This document shows, piece after piece, positions 10,440 through 20,815 of a stretch of DNA of 64,000 bases. Numbering within the stretch: position 1 is the first letter of the stretch; every line of letters begins with the position of its first letter. Location: assembly GCA_043228905.1 (NCBI GenBank), contig JBHGNT010000010.1, positions 21,204,001-21,268,000 on the forward strand. The letters run 5' to 3'. The notes beneath the pieces were generated by a model. That model did no database searches and was not told the origin of the DNA. It saw nothing but the letters and a program-made list of their open reading frames with translations. This DNA is from Azolla caroliniana. Its lineage: Eukaryota > Polypodiophyta. Both the position numbers and the translations under genes were made by a program.

Positions 10440-11483
10440 ATGGAGCTAGAAGAAGACAACTTCGCGGAAATTTTTGTTGAAGCGGTGAGGGAGTTTGGAC
10501 AAGCAACGGCAAGACGAGAGACGGCGCAGCAAGCGGTTGAGCGAGTGGTCGAAAGAGCCGGCCGTTTCAACGGGGACAAAGTCCCATCTTACTTGGAAGC
10601 CTACAACACGGAGATGGAGGAGCGAGGCGTAGACAAGGCATTGAGGTTGGAGTTCTTCTGTCGGGTCATCGTCGTCCATATGCACGCGGAAGTGAAGGGG
10701 CTCCGAGAAGCCCATAGTTCGTGGGAGGCCTTCGAAGAGGTGCTCCTGCAGGCATATGGAGGGCGTCGGAAGAGCAGGGGAAGACGCTTCTTTAACCAGT
10801 GGGTTGCATCGGCGAAGACCCACCGGGGCGCAATGAAGGCGTTCCGAGAGTACGAGCGGCGGCTTGCTCGGTTCCCAGAGCGGGAACAAGGTTTGGTGGG
10901 GGCGGACAAAGTCCTGTTGTTCGTTAAGTCGATCGACCGAGCGGAACGGGAGGCCATCGGGATTGAGCTCGAAGACGAGGACGGAGCGAATGGCCTCACC
11001 GAGGACTGGTCGAAGGTCGGAAGGGTGTGCCAACGGCTAGATGACGAGCGAGCCAAGAAGGCTAAGAGGAAGGCGCACAACGGCATGCCATCACAGCGGG
11101 AAGAGGCCGAACGGCAAAGAGAGTCGGCAAGGGTCGGCCTTGGGGCCAGGATTGTGGAGGCGTACGCAGCTCTCGAGGTGATGCTCGAGGAAGAGGAAAG
11201 ATCGAGGCCACAAGCCAAGACTGAGGAGATGGACTTGCCCCACGTAATGGCGGAAGACCGGTACCACGGTACCACGGGAGAGGGTGTGGAACATAACGCC
11301 CTCTCGACTTGCGGTCAATTGCTGACCGAGGACAAGGTCGGGAGTGGAGAAGAGCCCTCCACGCAGATTCCGGAGACTCTGGTGGTCGAGCCCGTGTGCC
11401 GACATGAGACCGGAGATAAGGAAGGCGCTGACGAGGAGTCCTGGCACGATGCTAGTGAAGAGGGATGGGAAACGGTCTGCTAG
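10440..11483 (+). CDS. Gag-like protein of the non-autonomous family C element
   Basis: 347 aa, open throughout, from the first ATG after the primer site. Blocks are clearly homologous to the gag of A and F: SYLEAY, HAEVKGLREAHSSWEAFEE, YERRLARF, KVLLFVKSIDRAERE and LTEDWSKVGRVCQRLD. It lacks the CCHC zinc knuckle. The C-terminal third is acidic (runs of E and D) and has no counterpart in A or F. No protease, RT or integrase follows. It could co-assemble with Gag of autonomous relatives; that is inference. It is the only undamaged gag of this superfamily in the window. Confidence 0.8.
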   Translation: MELEEDNFAEIFVEAVREFGQATARRETAQQAVERVVERAGRFNGDKVPSYLEAYNTEMEERGVDKALRLEFFCRVIVVHMHAEVKGLREAHSSWEAFEEVLLQAYGGRRKSRGRRFFNQWVASAKTHRGAMKAFREYERRLARFPEREQGLVGADKVLLFVKSIDRAEREAIGIELEDEDGANGLTEDWSKVGRVCQRLDDERAKKAKRKAHNGMPSQREEAERQRESARVGLGARIVEAYAALEVMLEEEERSRPQAKTEEMDLPHVMAEDRYHGTTGEGVEHNALSTCGQLLTEDKVGSGEEPSTQIPETLVVEPVCRHETGDKEGADEESWHDASEEGWETVC

Positions 11484-12092
11484 GAGGCCAAGGACGGAGG
11501 CAGCACGGAAAGATCAGCAATCAGATTCGGATGGAGCGTGATCCAGATGTGGATGACTCGACCAAAACCGGCCCAAGGCACGAAAGACCAGGGACGAGCT
11601 ATAGCGCCCAATCGGTAGGGCTCGGTTCGGTACGAGAGTGCCGGCGCGGAAGAGGGTGCGAAACAAATCGCCCTCTTTTACATGAGGACACAAGCCGGCC
11701 AGGCGAAGGCCACAATTTCGGAAGCTAGCGATCGAGGTGGCAGAGAGAGACTGGCAGGTTTTGGACACCGCTGCCCGAAACTCCGGACATTGGAGAATCG
11801 AGTGCAGGCGGCACTTGATCGATCGAAGTCCAGATGCCTCTCACCAAACGTGCTTGGGGAGCGGTACCCCGAACGAGTGTCCACAAATCATTACGGGACG
11901 GAAACACCGCGTCTTATCCGGAGACTCAGGCAACCAGCAAGGAGCGCCGGTGTGAGGCCTAGAGAGATGGGAGATAGAGTCGGGTACGCGAGAAGGAGAG
12001 CAACGACGAGTTTGGGAGAAGTACAAAGGATGAAGAGGAGAACGAAGACCGGACCCATGAGACCGATGAGATCTTCACACCGATCCGGTTGT
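11484..12092 (+). mobile_element. Family C internal region, non-coding, first part
   Basis: GC-rich DNA between the gag stop and inserted element D. No credible long frame. From about 11930 it contains the repeat phrase (GGTGTGAGGCCTAGAGAGATGGG, then TCTTCACACCGATCCGG) that recurs after D at 17700-18800. A GAGGGTGTGG block at 11280 is echoed near 11648 and 17882. Confidence 0.65.
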
Positions 12093-12530
12093 TGTCATGA
12101 TATGGCAAGACTCGAACCCATGACCTTAGGTTATATGGGTCGAGCTCTTGACCATTAGACCATCTATTATAATACGTAGGATATTATTTTCATTTACATT
12201 TTATTATAGGAAATTAGTGTATATTCCAGATTTCTCTGGAACATTCTAGAAGCTTCAGGATTACTCCTGAAAACACTATAAAAGAGGGCACTAGGCATTA
12301 TGTTGAACCAAATTGGTTCAACGCCAGTCTTAAGCCTTTTAGCCACCATTGTATATTCTCTTCATATAATACATATCTTTCTTATCATCACACACTCTCT
12401 CTCTCTCGATCTCTCTCTTTCTCTCTGTCTCGCTCACTTCTTCCTTCTCTCGAAGAAGTTCCACGCCTCTCATAGTACTAATCCTTCGTTTAGTACTAAT
12501 TCCTTCTTTGTCTCAGTACTGTTCATGACA
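12093..12530 (+). repeat. 5' LTR of element D
   Basis: 438 bp, TGTCATG to CATGACA. The first 80 bases hold an imperfect hairpin (CTCGAACCCATG and CATGGGTCGAG) and, on the minus strand, tRNA-like boxes. TATAAAA at 12277-12283; the inverted repeat TTGAACCAA-A-TTGGTTCAA at 12303-12321. Confidence 0.92.
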
Positions 12531-12544
12531 GTTTGAACCAATTT
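12310..12544 (+). promoter_or_regulatory. Self-priming pair of element D (transcript start and complementary site)
   Basis: AAATTGGTTCAA at 12310-12321 begins 33 bases after the TATA box, where transcription would start. Its exact complement TTGAACCAATTT lies at 12533-12544, two bases after the 5' LTR, at the primer-site position. No conventional tRNA primer motif is present. Known Tf1 and sushi elements fold the RNA 5' end onto such a site to prime cDNA synthesis. Confidence 0.7.
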
Positions 12545-12604
12545 CCCCTACCTTCTGTCTCTCTCATTTCCTACTAATCTTTTATTCCTCTTTTCTTTCA
12601 TCCC

Positions 12605-13726
12605 ATGGCCACTGTTAGCGCTGAAGAATATCAATCTGTTTTCTCAGAATTTCAATGCTTGAAGGAGAAGTTCCATGCTTTGGAACAAGAAAACCAACGG
12701 TTGCTGGGGGATCTTTAGCAAATCTCCTTAGAAAAGCAGCAAACGCAACAACGGCATGGGGAACTTGCGTTACGCGTGCAACAACAAGGGCCCGGAACAC
12801 AAGGGATTCATAAAGAGCCCAAGATTGGCCTTCCCACGAAGTTCGATGGAACGCGATTGCAGTTTAGAGGGTTCCTTAACCAGGTACGATTAGTTATTCA
12901 AATGCATCCTTCCCGATATCCCACCGATGCATCACGAGTGGGTTTAGTAGGTACTTTGTTAAGTGGCTCAACGTTGTCATGGTTCGCTCCACTATTAGAA
13001 AAGGAATCTCCGTTACTCAACAATTTTGAAGAGTTTCTAGGTGAGTATAAAGCATGTTTCGGAGATACTGACAGCATCAGGACCGCAATCAACAAAATCC
13101 GGCGATTACGCCAAGGTGACCGTCCAGCCTCCGCATACGCTGCAGATTTTCGCCTACTCGCCGCCGATATCCCTAGGGATGATCAAGCGTTGATGGAGCA
13201 ATTCCGTTATGGTTTACGCAACGACGTCAAGGATTTACTCTTGACCTTCCCCGAAGAGCCAAAGTCCTTAACAGAAGCAATCAGTCGCGCGATGAGATGT
13301 GACAACCGCCTCTTTGAGCGACGTTCGGAACGACAACTACAGATGCCGAGGGCAAGATCAGAGCCCACCTACGCCTCAGTGGTAGCAAGACCTTTTCCGA
13401 GGGAGTCATATAATGCGCCTCCAGCGAATACTCCGACTCCGATGGAGATTGACACTACACGTCGTCGAGGGCCATTATCCGAAGAAGAAAAGCAGCGACG
13501 CCGTACAAATCGACTATGTCTTTACTGTGGTGGACCAGGACATATCGCAATAAATTGCCCCCATAGGCCAAGAGGACAGGTAAACCAAATAGTCGCTAGT
13601 TCTAATTGTACTAAATCCGAGCCTATTTCAGTAGGGATATCTGATAGTCCTAATAGTACTAATATCCCAGATCTAGCAAACAAATTTGATGTCCTTAGTC
13701 AGTTAGAAGAAGAGTTAAACGACTAA
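12605..13726 (+). pseudogene. Element D gag
   Basis: The frame starts at ATG 12605 by comparison with element I. A TAG at 12716-12718 (codon 38) stops it where I has CAA; the rest (from 12776, 316 aa) is open in the same frame. It shows the chromovirus gag domain (KIGLPTKFDGTRLQFRGFL, SGSTLSWFAPLL) and a CCHC knuckle CLYCGGPGHIAINC near 13527. It ends with TAA 13724-13726. It packages element RNA. Internal initiation would be needed to make a protein. Confidence 0.85.
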
Positions 13727-14170
13727 GTCCAGCCAAAATAGGAGCCGTTTGTTTGGACAGTCCTAGATCTGTGCAGCCCATTAGTGGTTCCATTCCCTCT
13801 AAGCAAGTTAGTGATGTGTTCGTAGCCCAAGTAATAGTTAGTACTAAAAGTACCCCTCCAGTACATGTCCTAGCACTCCTAGATTCCGGAGCTAACTCTT
13901 GCTTTATGGATATCCCTAAGAAAACTCCAGTGTCCAGCCTCTGTAGTAGTCATTGATGGACGTCCCATTGCTTCCGGAAATATCATAGAAGAGTCAGAGC
14001 CCATTAATATTGTCCTAGATAACTTAGCATGTGTAGTATCATTTAATATTATTAGTATCCCAGATCATCCTATAGTTTTAGGACTACCGTGGTTCGAGTT
14101 ACATAACCCAGACATAGATTGCAGAACAAGAGAAATCCAGTGTCGACAAACCCAAGGGTCAACTCAGAAG
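13727..14170 (+). pseudogene. Element D protease region
   Basis: A pepsin-like protease with the active site LLDSGANSCFMD near 13873-13908. Relative to element I about 30 bases after FMD are deleted with a shift in frame, and the frame runs to a TGA at 13954-13956. Sequence matching I continues in another frame up to 14170. Confidence 0.8.
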
Positions 14171-16864
14171 ATGGCAACCATTTCGCTACGCCAGTTGCGT
14201 AAAGAAATGTTCCTCTTTGCAATATCAGAAAACCCCTCCAACACCACTAAAGAAGAATCCACCGTTCAACTTCCCGAGAAGTATCGTCATTACGCTGATG
14301 TGTTCGATAAAGTACAAGCCAACACACTTCCTCATCATCGACCGTACGATTGCCCCATCGATTTACAACTGGGAAAAGAGCCGCCATGGGGACCGATCTA
14401 CAATTTGTCACCAACCGAGCTGGAAGTCCTTCGGGCCTATATAGAGGAGAATTTGGAAAATGGTTTCATTCGGCATTCGAAATCTCCAACCGGCGCGCCC
14501 ATTTTCTTCGTCAAGAAAAAAGATGGATCGCTTCGTCTCGTTGTAGATTACTGTGGCTTGAATAAGGTTACAATCAGGAATAGGTATGCTCTTCCCCTTA
14601 TCTCAAGTCTTTTAGAACGGATCAATGGTGCCAGGTTCTTCACGAAGATCGACTTATGGGGAGCGTATAACCTCGTACGGATCCGACCAAGAGACGAATG
14701 GAAGACCGCGTTTCGCACCAGATATGGGCACTTCGAGTATACTGTCATGCCGTTCGGCCTCACTAATGCGCCGGAAGTCTTCCAGCACATGGTTAATGAT
14801 ATATTCCGAGATCTATTGGATGATTGTTTGATCATCTATTTGGATGATCTACTGGTTTATTCAAAGACCCAAGAAGAACATGATTCTCATGTACTATTAG
14901 TACTAAAACGACTTCGAGAACATGGTCTGTATGCAAAGCTGGAAAAATGTAGTTTCGGGTGCAACCAAGTGGAATTTCTCGGCTACATCATTTCGTCAGA
15001 AGGCATCTCCATGGACCCAGCTAAGGTCAAAATGGTGGTAGAATGGCAGACTCCGTGTTCGGTGCGGGATGTGCAATGCTTCTTAGGCTTTGCCAATTTT
15101 TACCGGAAGTTCATACAAGATTACTCAAAGATCGTTCTACCTCTCACACAACTTACCAGGAAGGGACAATCATTCATCTGGTCTGAAGAAACGGACATAG
15201 CTTTCGAGAGTCTTAAAAAGGCATTTACATCGGCTCCAATTCTAGCTCATGTCGATCCGGAAAAACCATTCATTATCGAAGCTGACGAATCAGATTTTGC
15301 ATTGGGGAGCATTCTGTCACAACAGGGGAATGATGAGAAGCTACATCCTGTGGCTTTTCACTCACGCAAGTTTGATGCCGCTGAAATCAACTACGAAATT
15401 CATGATAAGGAGCTATTGGCAATAGTGGATTCTTTTATGCAATGGAGGCATTTTCTGGAGGGATCCTCTCATCCAGTCACCGTATTTAGTGACCACAAGA
15501 ATCTTGCCTACTTTCAAGATGCTCGTGTGTTGAATCAACGTCAAGCTCGGTGGGCCCACTTCCTCATGCGTTTCGACTTCAAAATTACATATCGTCCGGG
15601 GAGGCACCAAGGGAAGGCAGATGCATTATCACGGCGTTCGTATCTAGCACCCCGTCCCGGCGAGCCAGCTTTCGATAACCAAAAACAAGTCATCTTGGGA
15701 CCGGCACGACTACAAGCAACACAGATCTTTGACATGCCTATGGATTCCCGCGTTATCGATACCATACGTGAAGACTTGAAGACAGATGCGTTCGCCCAAG
15801 CTATACTAGCACAAATTGATCCCTCTCGAGCGTCGTGTTCACAATCGCAACCACCAGGTACGGACTATCGGCAATTCAAATACCATGATGGATTACTCTT
15901 CTTTAAAGAACTTTTGTATGTTCCTAATGGTTCTTGCCGCCTACGAGTAGTACAAAACTGTCATGACACATATACAGCTGGGCATTTTGGTAGTACTAAA
16001 ACAATACATTTAGTACAACGATCATTCTGGTGGCCCTGTATGCGACAATTTGTCGAGGATTTTGTTCGGACTTGTGATACATGTTGCAGAGCGAAAATGC
16101 CAAGGCATCATCCATATGGTTTATTAGAACCATTACCAATTCCAAGCAAGCCATGGCAATCCATTGCTCTAGACTTCATCACAGATCTTCCAGTCTCTAA
16201 GGGGTTCAATGCGATTCTAACGGTGGTCGATCGATATACGAAGATGGCTCATTTCTTGCCATGTACTAAGGAGATCTCCAGTGAAGACACTGCCAAAATT
16301 GTCATGCGTGAAGTATGTTCACATCATGGACTTCCCGATAGTATCATCAGCGACCGTGGACCCCAGTTCGTGTCAAAATTCTGGAAGCACCTTTTTACAT
16401 GCTCAAGGTCACTTGTAACCTCTCCTCCGGCTACCACCCACAAACCGACGGCCAAGCTGAATGAACAAATCAAACGCTGGAGCAGTATCTGCGGTGCTTT
16501 CTCAGCTATCATCAGGACGACTGGGCAGATATTCTCCACTTCGCCGAATTTGCCTATAACAACTCTATCCACGCATCCACTAAAGTTACGCCATTTTATG
16601 CTTATACGGGATGTCACCCCCGGTGGAGTGTACTTGAAACCCCAGAGGTGTCCACAAATTCGTGCGCGGAGGATCATTTGGAGCGGTTACGCAAGATACA
16701 AGCGGATTTATCTACTCATCTCCAGCAAGCTCAACAAACACACAAGGTCTATGCGGATCGTCATCGACTTCCATCCAGTTTTAATATTGGAGATCGGGTG
16801 TGGCTGCTACGACGACACATCAAGACTACTCGCCCATGTGAGAAGCTGGATTATCGGCGATTAG
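14171..16864 (+). pseudogene. Element D RT, RNase H and integrase (pol)
   Basis: One 897-aa frame. RT: HRPYDCPIDLQLG, PTGAPIFFVKKKDGSLRLVVDY, KIDLWGAYNLVRI (first catalytic D), IIYLDDLLVYSK (YLDD near 14837-14850). RNase H: FIIEADESDFALGSIL; DHKNLAYF; GKADALSRR. Integrase: H-H-C-C finger (HTAGHFGSTKT equivalent; CDTCC), core D in LDFITDL and D in SDRGPQFVSKFW near 16350. A frameshift near 16395-16440 destroys the region of the catalytic E, and the frame is nonsense after it. The RT is essentially intact. Confidence 0.88.
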
Positions 16865-17192
16865 GTCCTTTCCGTATTATTAGAAAGATTAATGATGTCG
16901 CTTTTCATCTCGATCTACCTCCTCAACTTCGGATACATCCGGTGTTTCATAGTTCTCTCCTCGAACCCTACCACGAGAGCACCATCCCAGGACGTCTTAT
17001 CCAACCTCCACCCCTGATCGAGCAGATGGGCTGGAGTACGAGGTTGCCGCCATCCTTGAGTCCAAGATTGTTCACAACAAGCTCTACTATCTAGTCGATT
17101 GGCTAGGCTATAGCCCCAGCGAACGTACTTGGGAACCGATCGAGAATGTAACCAATGCTCGTGCTCTTCTTGAAGACTTCCATCGTCAATAA
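16648..17192 (+). pseudogene. Element D integrase C-terminus and chromodomain
   Basis: The frame 16648-17094 carries the GPY/F region (DRVWLLRRHIKTTRPCEKLDYRRLGPFRI, then HPVFHSSLLEPY). A further frameshift near 17030 moves the chromodomain to another frame (YLVDWLGYSPSERTWEPIENV, about 17087-17147), ending at TAA 17190. Chromodomains in this group bind methylated histone H3 and bias integration toward heterochromatin. Confidence 0.85.
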
Positions 17193-17237
17193 CCACACAA
17201 ACCGGGTCCTCAATCCAAGAAGACTCGTGACACTCGT

Positions 17238-17256
17238 CGTTTTAAAGGAGGGATAG
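17238..17256 (+). other. Polypurine tract of element D
   Basis: AAAGGAGGGATAG directly before the 3' LTR TG; the equivalent in element I is AAGGGGGAGATAG. Confidence 0.8.
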
Positions 17257-17694
17257 TGTCATGATATGGCAAGACTCGAACCCATGACCTTAGGTTATAT
17301 GGGTCGAGCTCTTGACCATTAGACCATCTATTGTAATACGTAGGATATTATTTTCATTTACATTTTATTATAGGAAATTAGTGTATATTCCAGATTTCTC
17401 TGGAACATTCTAGAAGCTTCAGGATTACTCCTGAAAACACTATAAAAGAGGGCACTAGGCATTATGTTGAACCAAATTGGTTCAACGCCAGTCTTAAGCC
17501 TTTTAGCCACCATTGTACATTCTCTTCATATAATACATATCTTTCTTATCATCACACACACACTCTCTCTCGATCTCTCTCTTTCTCTCTGTCTCGCTCA
17601 CTTCTTCCTTCTCTCGAAGAAGTTCCACACCTCTCATAGTATTAATCCTTCGTTTAGTACTAATTCCTTCTCTTTCTCAGTATTGTTCATGACA
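17257..17694 (+). repeat. 3' LTR of element D
   Basis: 438 bp, TGTCATGATATGG to CATGACA. It repeats the hairpin start, the TATA box (near 17441) and the TTGGTTCAA inverted repeat (near 17475-17485). Confidence 0.92.
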
Positions 17695-18895
17695 GCTGTC
17701 GGCCCGAGTGCCGGCGTGAGTCCTATAGGAGAGATTAGTGGCGACAGGAGAAAGGGACCCGGCAATCCAGAGAATGACGGACGAGAATTGGGAGGAGCGG
17801 ACTTCCGGATAACCATTCCGGGAGGGAGGAAGAGGAGGCCTACGAAGAGGCTGGGAACACGGTACGTCAATACCACGGGAGAGGGTGTGGAGAGAGCCAC
17901 CCTCTTGGCTTGCGAAAGAAGGAAGACCCAAGATAAGGGTCAGAGATACAACGAGCCCGAGGAGGATCCTTCACACCGGTTCTAGAGACTCCGGCGGTCG
18001 GCCCAAGAGACGGAGTGATGATCGGTGGCGGCGAGGGGACGAAGCCAAAGAACTGCAGATGGGCGGTTTGCGAAGATCCTCACGCCGATCCGGTTGTCTG
18101 CCCAAGTGCCAACATGAGTCCTATAAGAAAGGACGGTGGCGGCTGGTGAACGCGACTAGCCGAAGAGGCCGATGCGGAGCACGGAAGAGACAAGCCAGGG
18201 TGTTGCGACCTTACACAGACTGACCCTAGAGGCTCCAGCGGTTGGCCCGAGTGCTGGCGTGAGGCCTAGAGAGACGGGCGGTGGCGGCAGCAAGGCAGGA
18301 AAACCGAGGTTCCACGAAGATCCTCACACCGATCCGGCGGTCGGCCCGAGAGCCGGCGTGAGTCCTATAGGAAAGGACGGTGGCGGCAGGTGAACGTTAT
18401 CGAACAATAGGAAGCGACGAACGGCAAGGAGGTATGAGGCGGGCGAGGTGGCTACGGACCATCTCAGGTCTTCCGGCAAGGTCAGTGGGCATAAGGAAGT
18501 CCGGTCCTACGGGATCCCCACACCGAACCAGAGACTCCTGTAGTTCGGCCAACATGGCAACATGAGACCGAGAGAGAAGGTTGGTGGCGGCGGGAAACGG
18601 GACCCGGCAACACGAAGGCAGGACCCGGCTATGCAGAAGACACGAGGAGAGTCGCGAAGGACTCCGATAGAAGACACCCGAATTTCGGCAAGCAGAGAAG
18701 ACACTGATTCGGAGACTCCGGCAACCGGCTAACAGGAGTCAGCGTGAGACCTAGGGAGAAGGATGGTGACGACAGGGAACGGGACCCGGCGACACGAGAT
18801 AGCGGATAGGGAGTCGGTAAGACAGGGGCGGACGGAGTGCGAAACACTTATTGGTCGGTTACGGTTTTGGAGGGAGCCGGTAGGGGCAAACACGG
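17695..18895 (+). repeat. Family C internal region with degenerate direct repeats
   Basis: Follows D and continues family C. A phrase of roughly 100-170 bases recurs about six times: a CGGCCCGAGNGCCGGCGTGAG-like start, a CCTATAGGA or CCTAGAGAG step, GGTGGCGGC, and GATCCTCACACCGATCCGG (for example 17700, 18000, 18085, 18240, 18340, 18530, 18720). No long credible frame. It ends at the TG of LTR C2. It may represent duplicated packaging or regulatory sequence. Confidence 0.65.
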
Positions 18896-19636
18896 TGTCG
18901 TGAAGAATTTCGTCCACAGGTGGAAACCAGGAAATATTGGCTACATCGGCGGGGTGCACCATGTGCACTCACCCTCGTGTAATTGTGTGAATAATAGGAG
19001 TTAAGTCGGGACGAAGAATCCCATGTAAATCGGGATTTATCCCACATTTGAGTGCATCCCTCTCCTTATTCTATAAAAGGAAGGGATGGTTCCTTGTAGA
19101 GCGGTTGCCCATTTTGTATTAGCAGGGTATACCATTAGACGGAGAGACATTCTCTCTTTCTCTCTCTCTCTCTTGTTTTAGGTCTTCTTCTTCTTCTTCT
19201 TCTTCTTCTTCGTCCTTCCATGCGTCGAGCCTTGGCATCTAGCGTCCAGTTTTCTGCCCTATACTCTGTGCAAGACCCCGCTCGGCGCGACAAGCCCGAG
19301 AGCTCCCCGACCGGCGGCTTGGCAGTAGACAATGGTTGTATCTCATGTGACCTAGGTCCGGCTTGGAGTCAGTGTCGAATCTCGTGGTCTTCTAAATACA
19401 TATACATTTGGTTGTGCATATTCGTGTCTTAGTGTTTTTTTCTTGCTTATGTACATGTTCGTGCGAAAGTAAATGTTGCATGCCTGCTCACTCTCTCTCT
19501 CTCCCTTTGGTTGCTTCTGGTGTGCTCCTAGGGTGCCCCAGAAAGGGTGAAGCACGGCTTCCTACGCTCCGTCACTCCCTAGTCCAAGACCCCCGTGGTC
19601 CCGCCTTTCTACACGCACGCACGTAACAACGCGACA
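18896..19636 (+). repeat. LTR C2 of family C
   Basis: 741 bp from TGTCGTGAAGAATTTCG to AACGCGACA. TTCTATAAAAGGAAGGG near 19069, a (TTC)n tract near 19185-19211, the signature CCAAGACCCCCGTGGTCCCGCC at 19583-19604. It is the 3' LTR of the gag-bearing copy. Confidence 0.85.
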
Positions 19637-20261
19637 TCTTGAGGTGTGTCGGGCCGAAAAGGCACACCTGGGGAGGAACAAGAGTCTCACAAGTGGCCAT
19701 CTCGGGCCGGATCGAAGCGTGACTACGGGATGGTGTTCGGCACGGGTGGTGCCGAACAAAGGAAGCGGAAGACGGCACAAGGGAGGTGTTGGGAACAAGG
19801 TGACGAGTGCATAGTGGATTGCACAGGGTCGGAGTCAGGGGATGACAAGGGGGTCCGGAGGAGGATCCTCCACACTCGCTTTGTAGATCTCGGCAGCTCA
19901 GTCAGAGTAGTGAAGACTGACACGGCAAGCCCGGGATGACAAGTTGGTGGGGGCGAGGGGACGACGGCAAGCGGAAGACTCAGGACCTGTTGCAGCAGCG
20001 CGAAACGGGAAGGGCCAAGCAGGCTACTACGGGGTGTTCCTCAGATGCGGAGGACACCGGTATGCGGATAAGCAGCGATGCACGATCTGGCTGGGAAAGG
20101 GGCCGACAAGGCATGTAAAGAACCGGAGTGCGGCACAGGCAGCGCAAAACAACGCGGGACGACGATCAGGACAACGCGAATGGTCGATGGAGGCCAGGCG
20201 GGCTACTACGGGCGTTCCTCAAGCGAAGGACATCGGGCGTACGGCGGAAACCGGAACTTAA
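19637..20261 (+). mobile_element. Family C internal segment between LTR C2 and element E, gag deleted
   Basis: Starts TCTTG like the spacer before the primer site, but the site itself is degraded (GAGGTGTGTCGGG) and no gag follows. From 19725 it matches 8614-8974. It is interpreted as the internal region of a third C copy sharing LTR C2, truncated at element E. Confidence 0.6.
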
Positions 20262-20746
20262 TTATAATGACAGAGATTACAAACTCCAACAGTTACAACC
20301 GACAAAGCGGCAACGGGCCCGACATGGGGACCCTACTCACGCACACCGACGATAGTCACCGACTCAAAGAAACAAAAGGGGAAGGGGAGCGACTCTGCTG
20401 GAAGCACACGGGCTGTCCACAAAGTAGAGGCAACGACCTCCCGACACCCGCAGAGAGCGACGATTCGAGTCGAAGAGAGAGAGCTCCGCCTTCCGTTCTG
20501 CAGCAACCTCCTTCTTCCTCCTCCCGCGCGATATCCCCTTTTCTCTTCTTCTCTTCCCTTTTATCTTCCCCTTTATTTCCTGTCCCCCTCTGGGATACGC
20601 ACAATCCCCCTTTAATAAATGCATGTGGCCTAGTAGTCACATCCACCGGTTCGTGTACAAAGTATCCAGTCACGCGTCCATTCGTGTAGGGGCCGGTTTA
20701 CGCACTTTCTCTCCGATTCCGCCTATGGCCGGTTTTCTTCACAACA
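20262..20746 (-). repeat. 3' LTR of element E, truncated
   Basis: Matches 33530-34010 nearly base for base and ends (plus strand) CTTCACAACA. The terminal part with the signature motif is missing. The neighbour at 20747 is the inverted purine tract TCCACCCCCACC. Confidence 0.88.
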
Positions 20747-20815
20747 TCCACCCCCACCAAACCGCGCATCCACCGGTATGCACCAGAGACGGGTAGGTAT
20801 CGAAGAAACCCAGCC

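Larger units (their letters stand above)
12093..17694 (+). mobile_element. Element D: chromodomain Ty3/gypsy element (Tcn1/sushi-like), decayed
   Basis: LTRs of 438 bp at both ends (12093-12530 and 17257-17694) differ by roughly ten positions by eye. The five flanking bases are GTTGT left and GCTGT right, a target-site duplication with one change. Internal order: self-priming site, gag, protease, RT, RNase H, integrase, chromodomain. A nonsense codon in gag, a protease deletion and at least two frameshifts in integrase make it inactive. It is inserted in the non-coding part of the family C element. Confidence 0.92.

Noticed and set aside
12093-12170. A functional tRNA gene
   Set aside because: T-stem pairs poorly, the D-stem is weak and the segment is repeated at each LTR start; reported only as tRNA-like.
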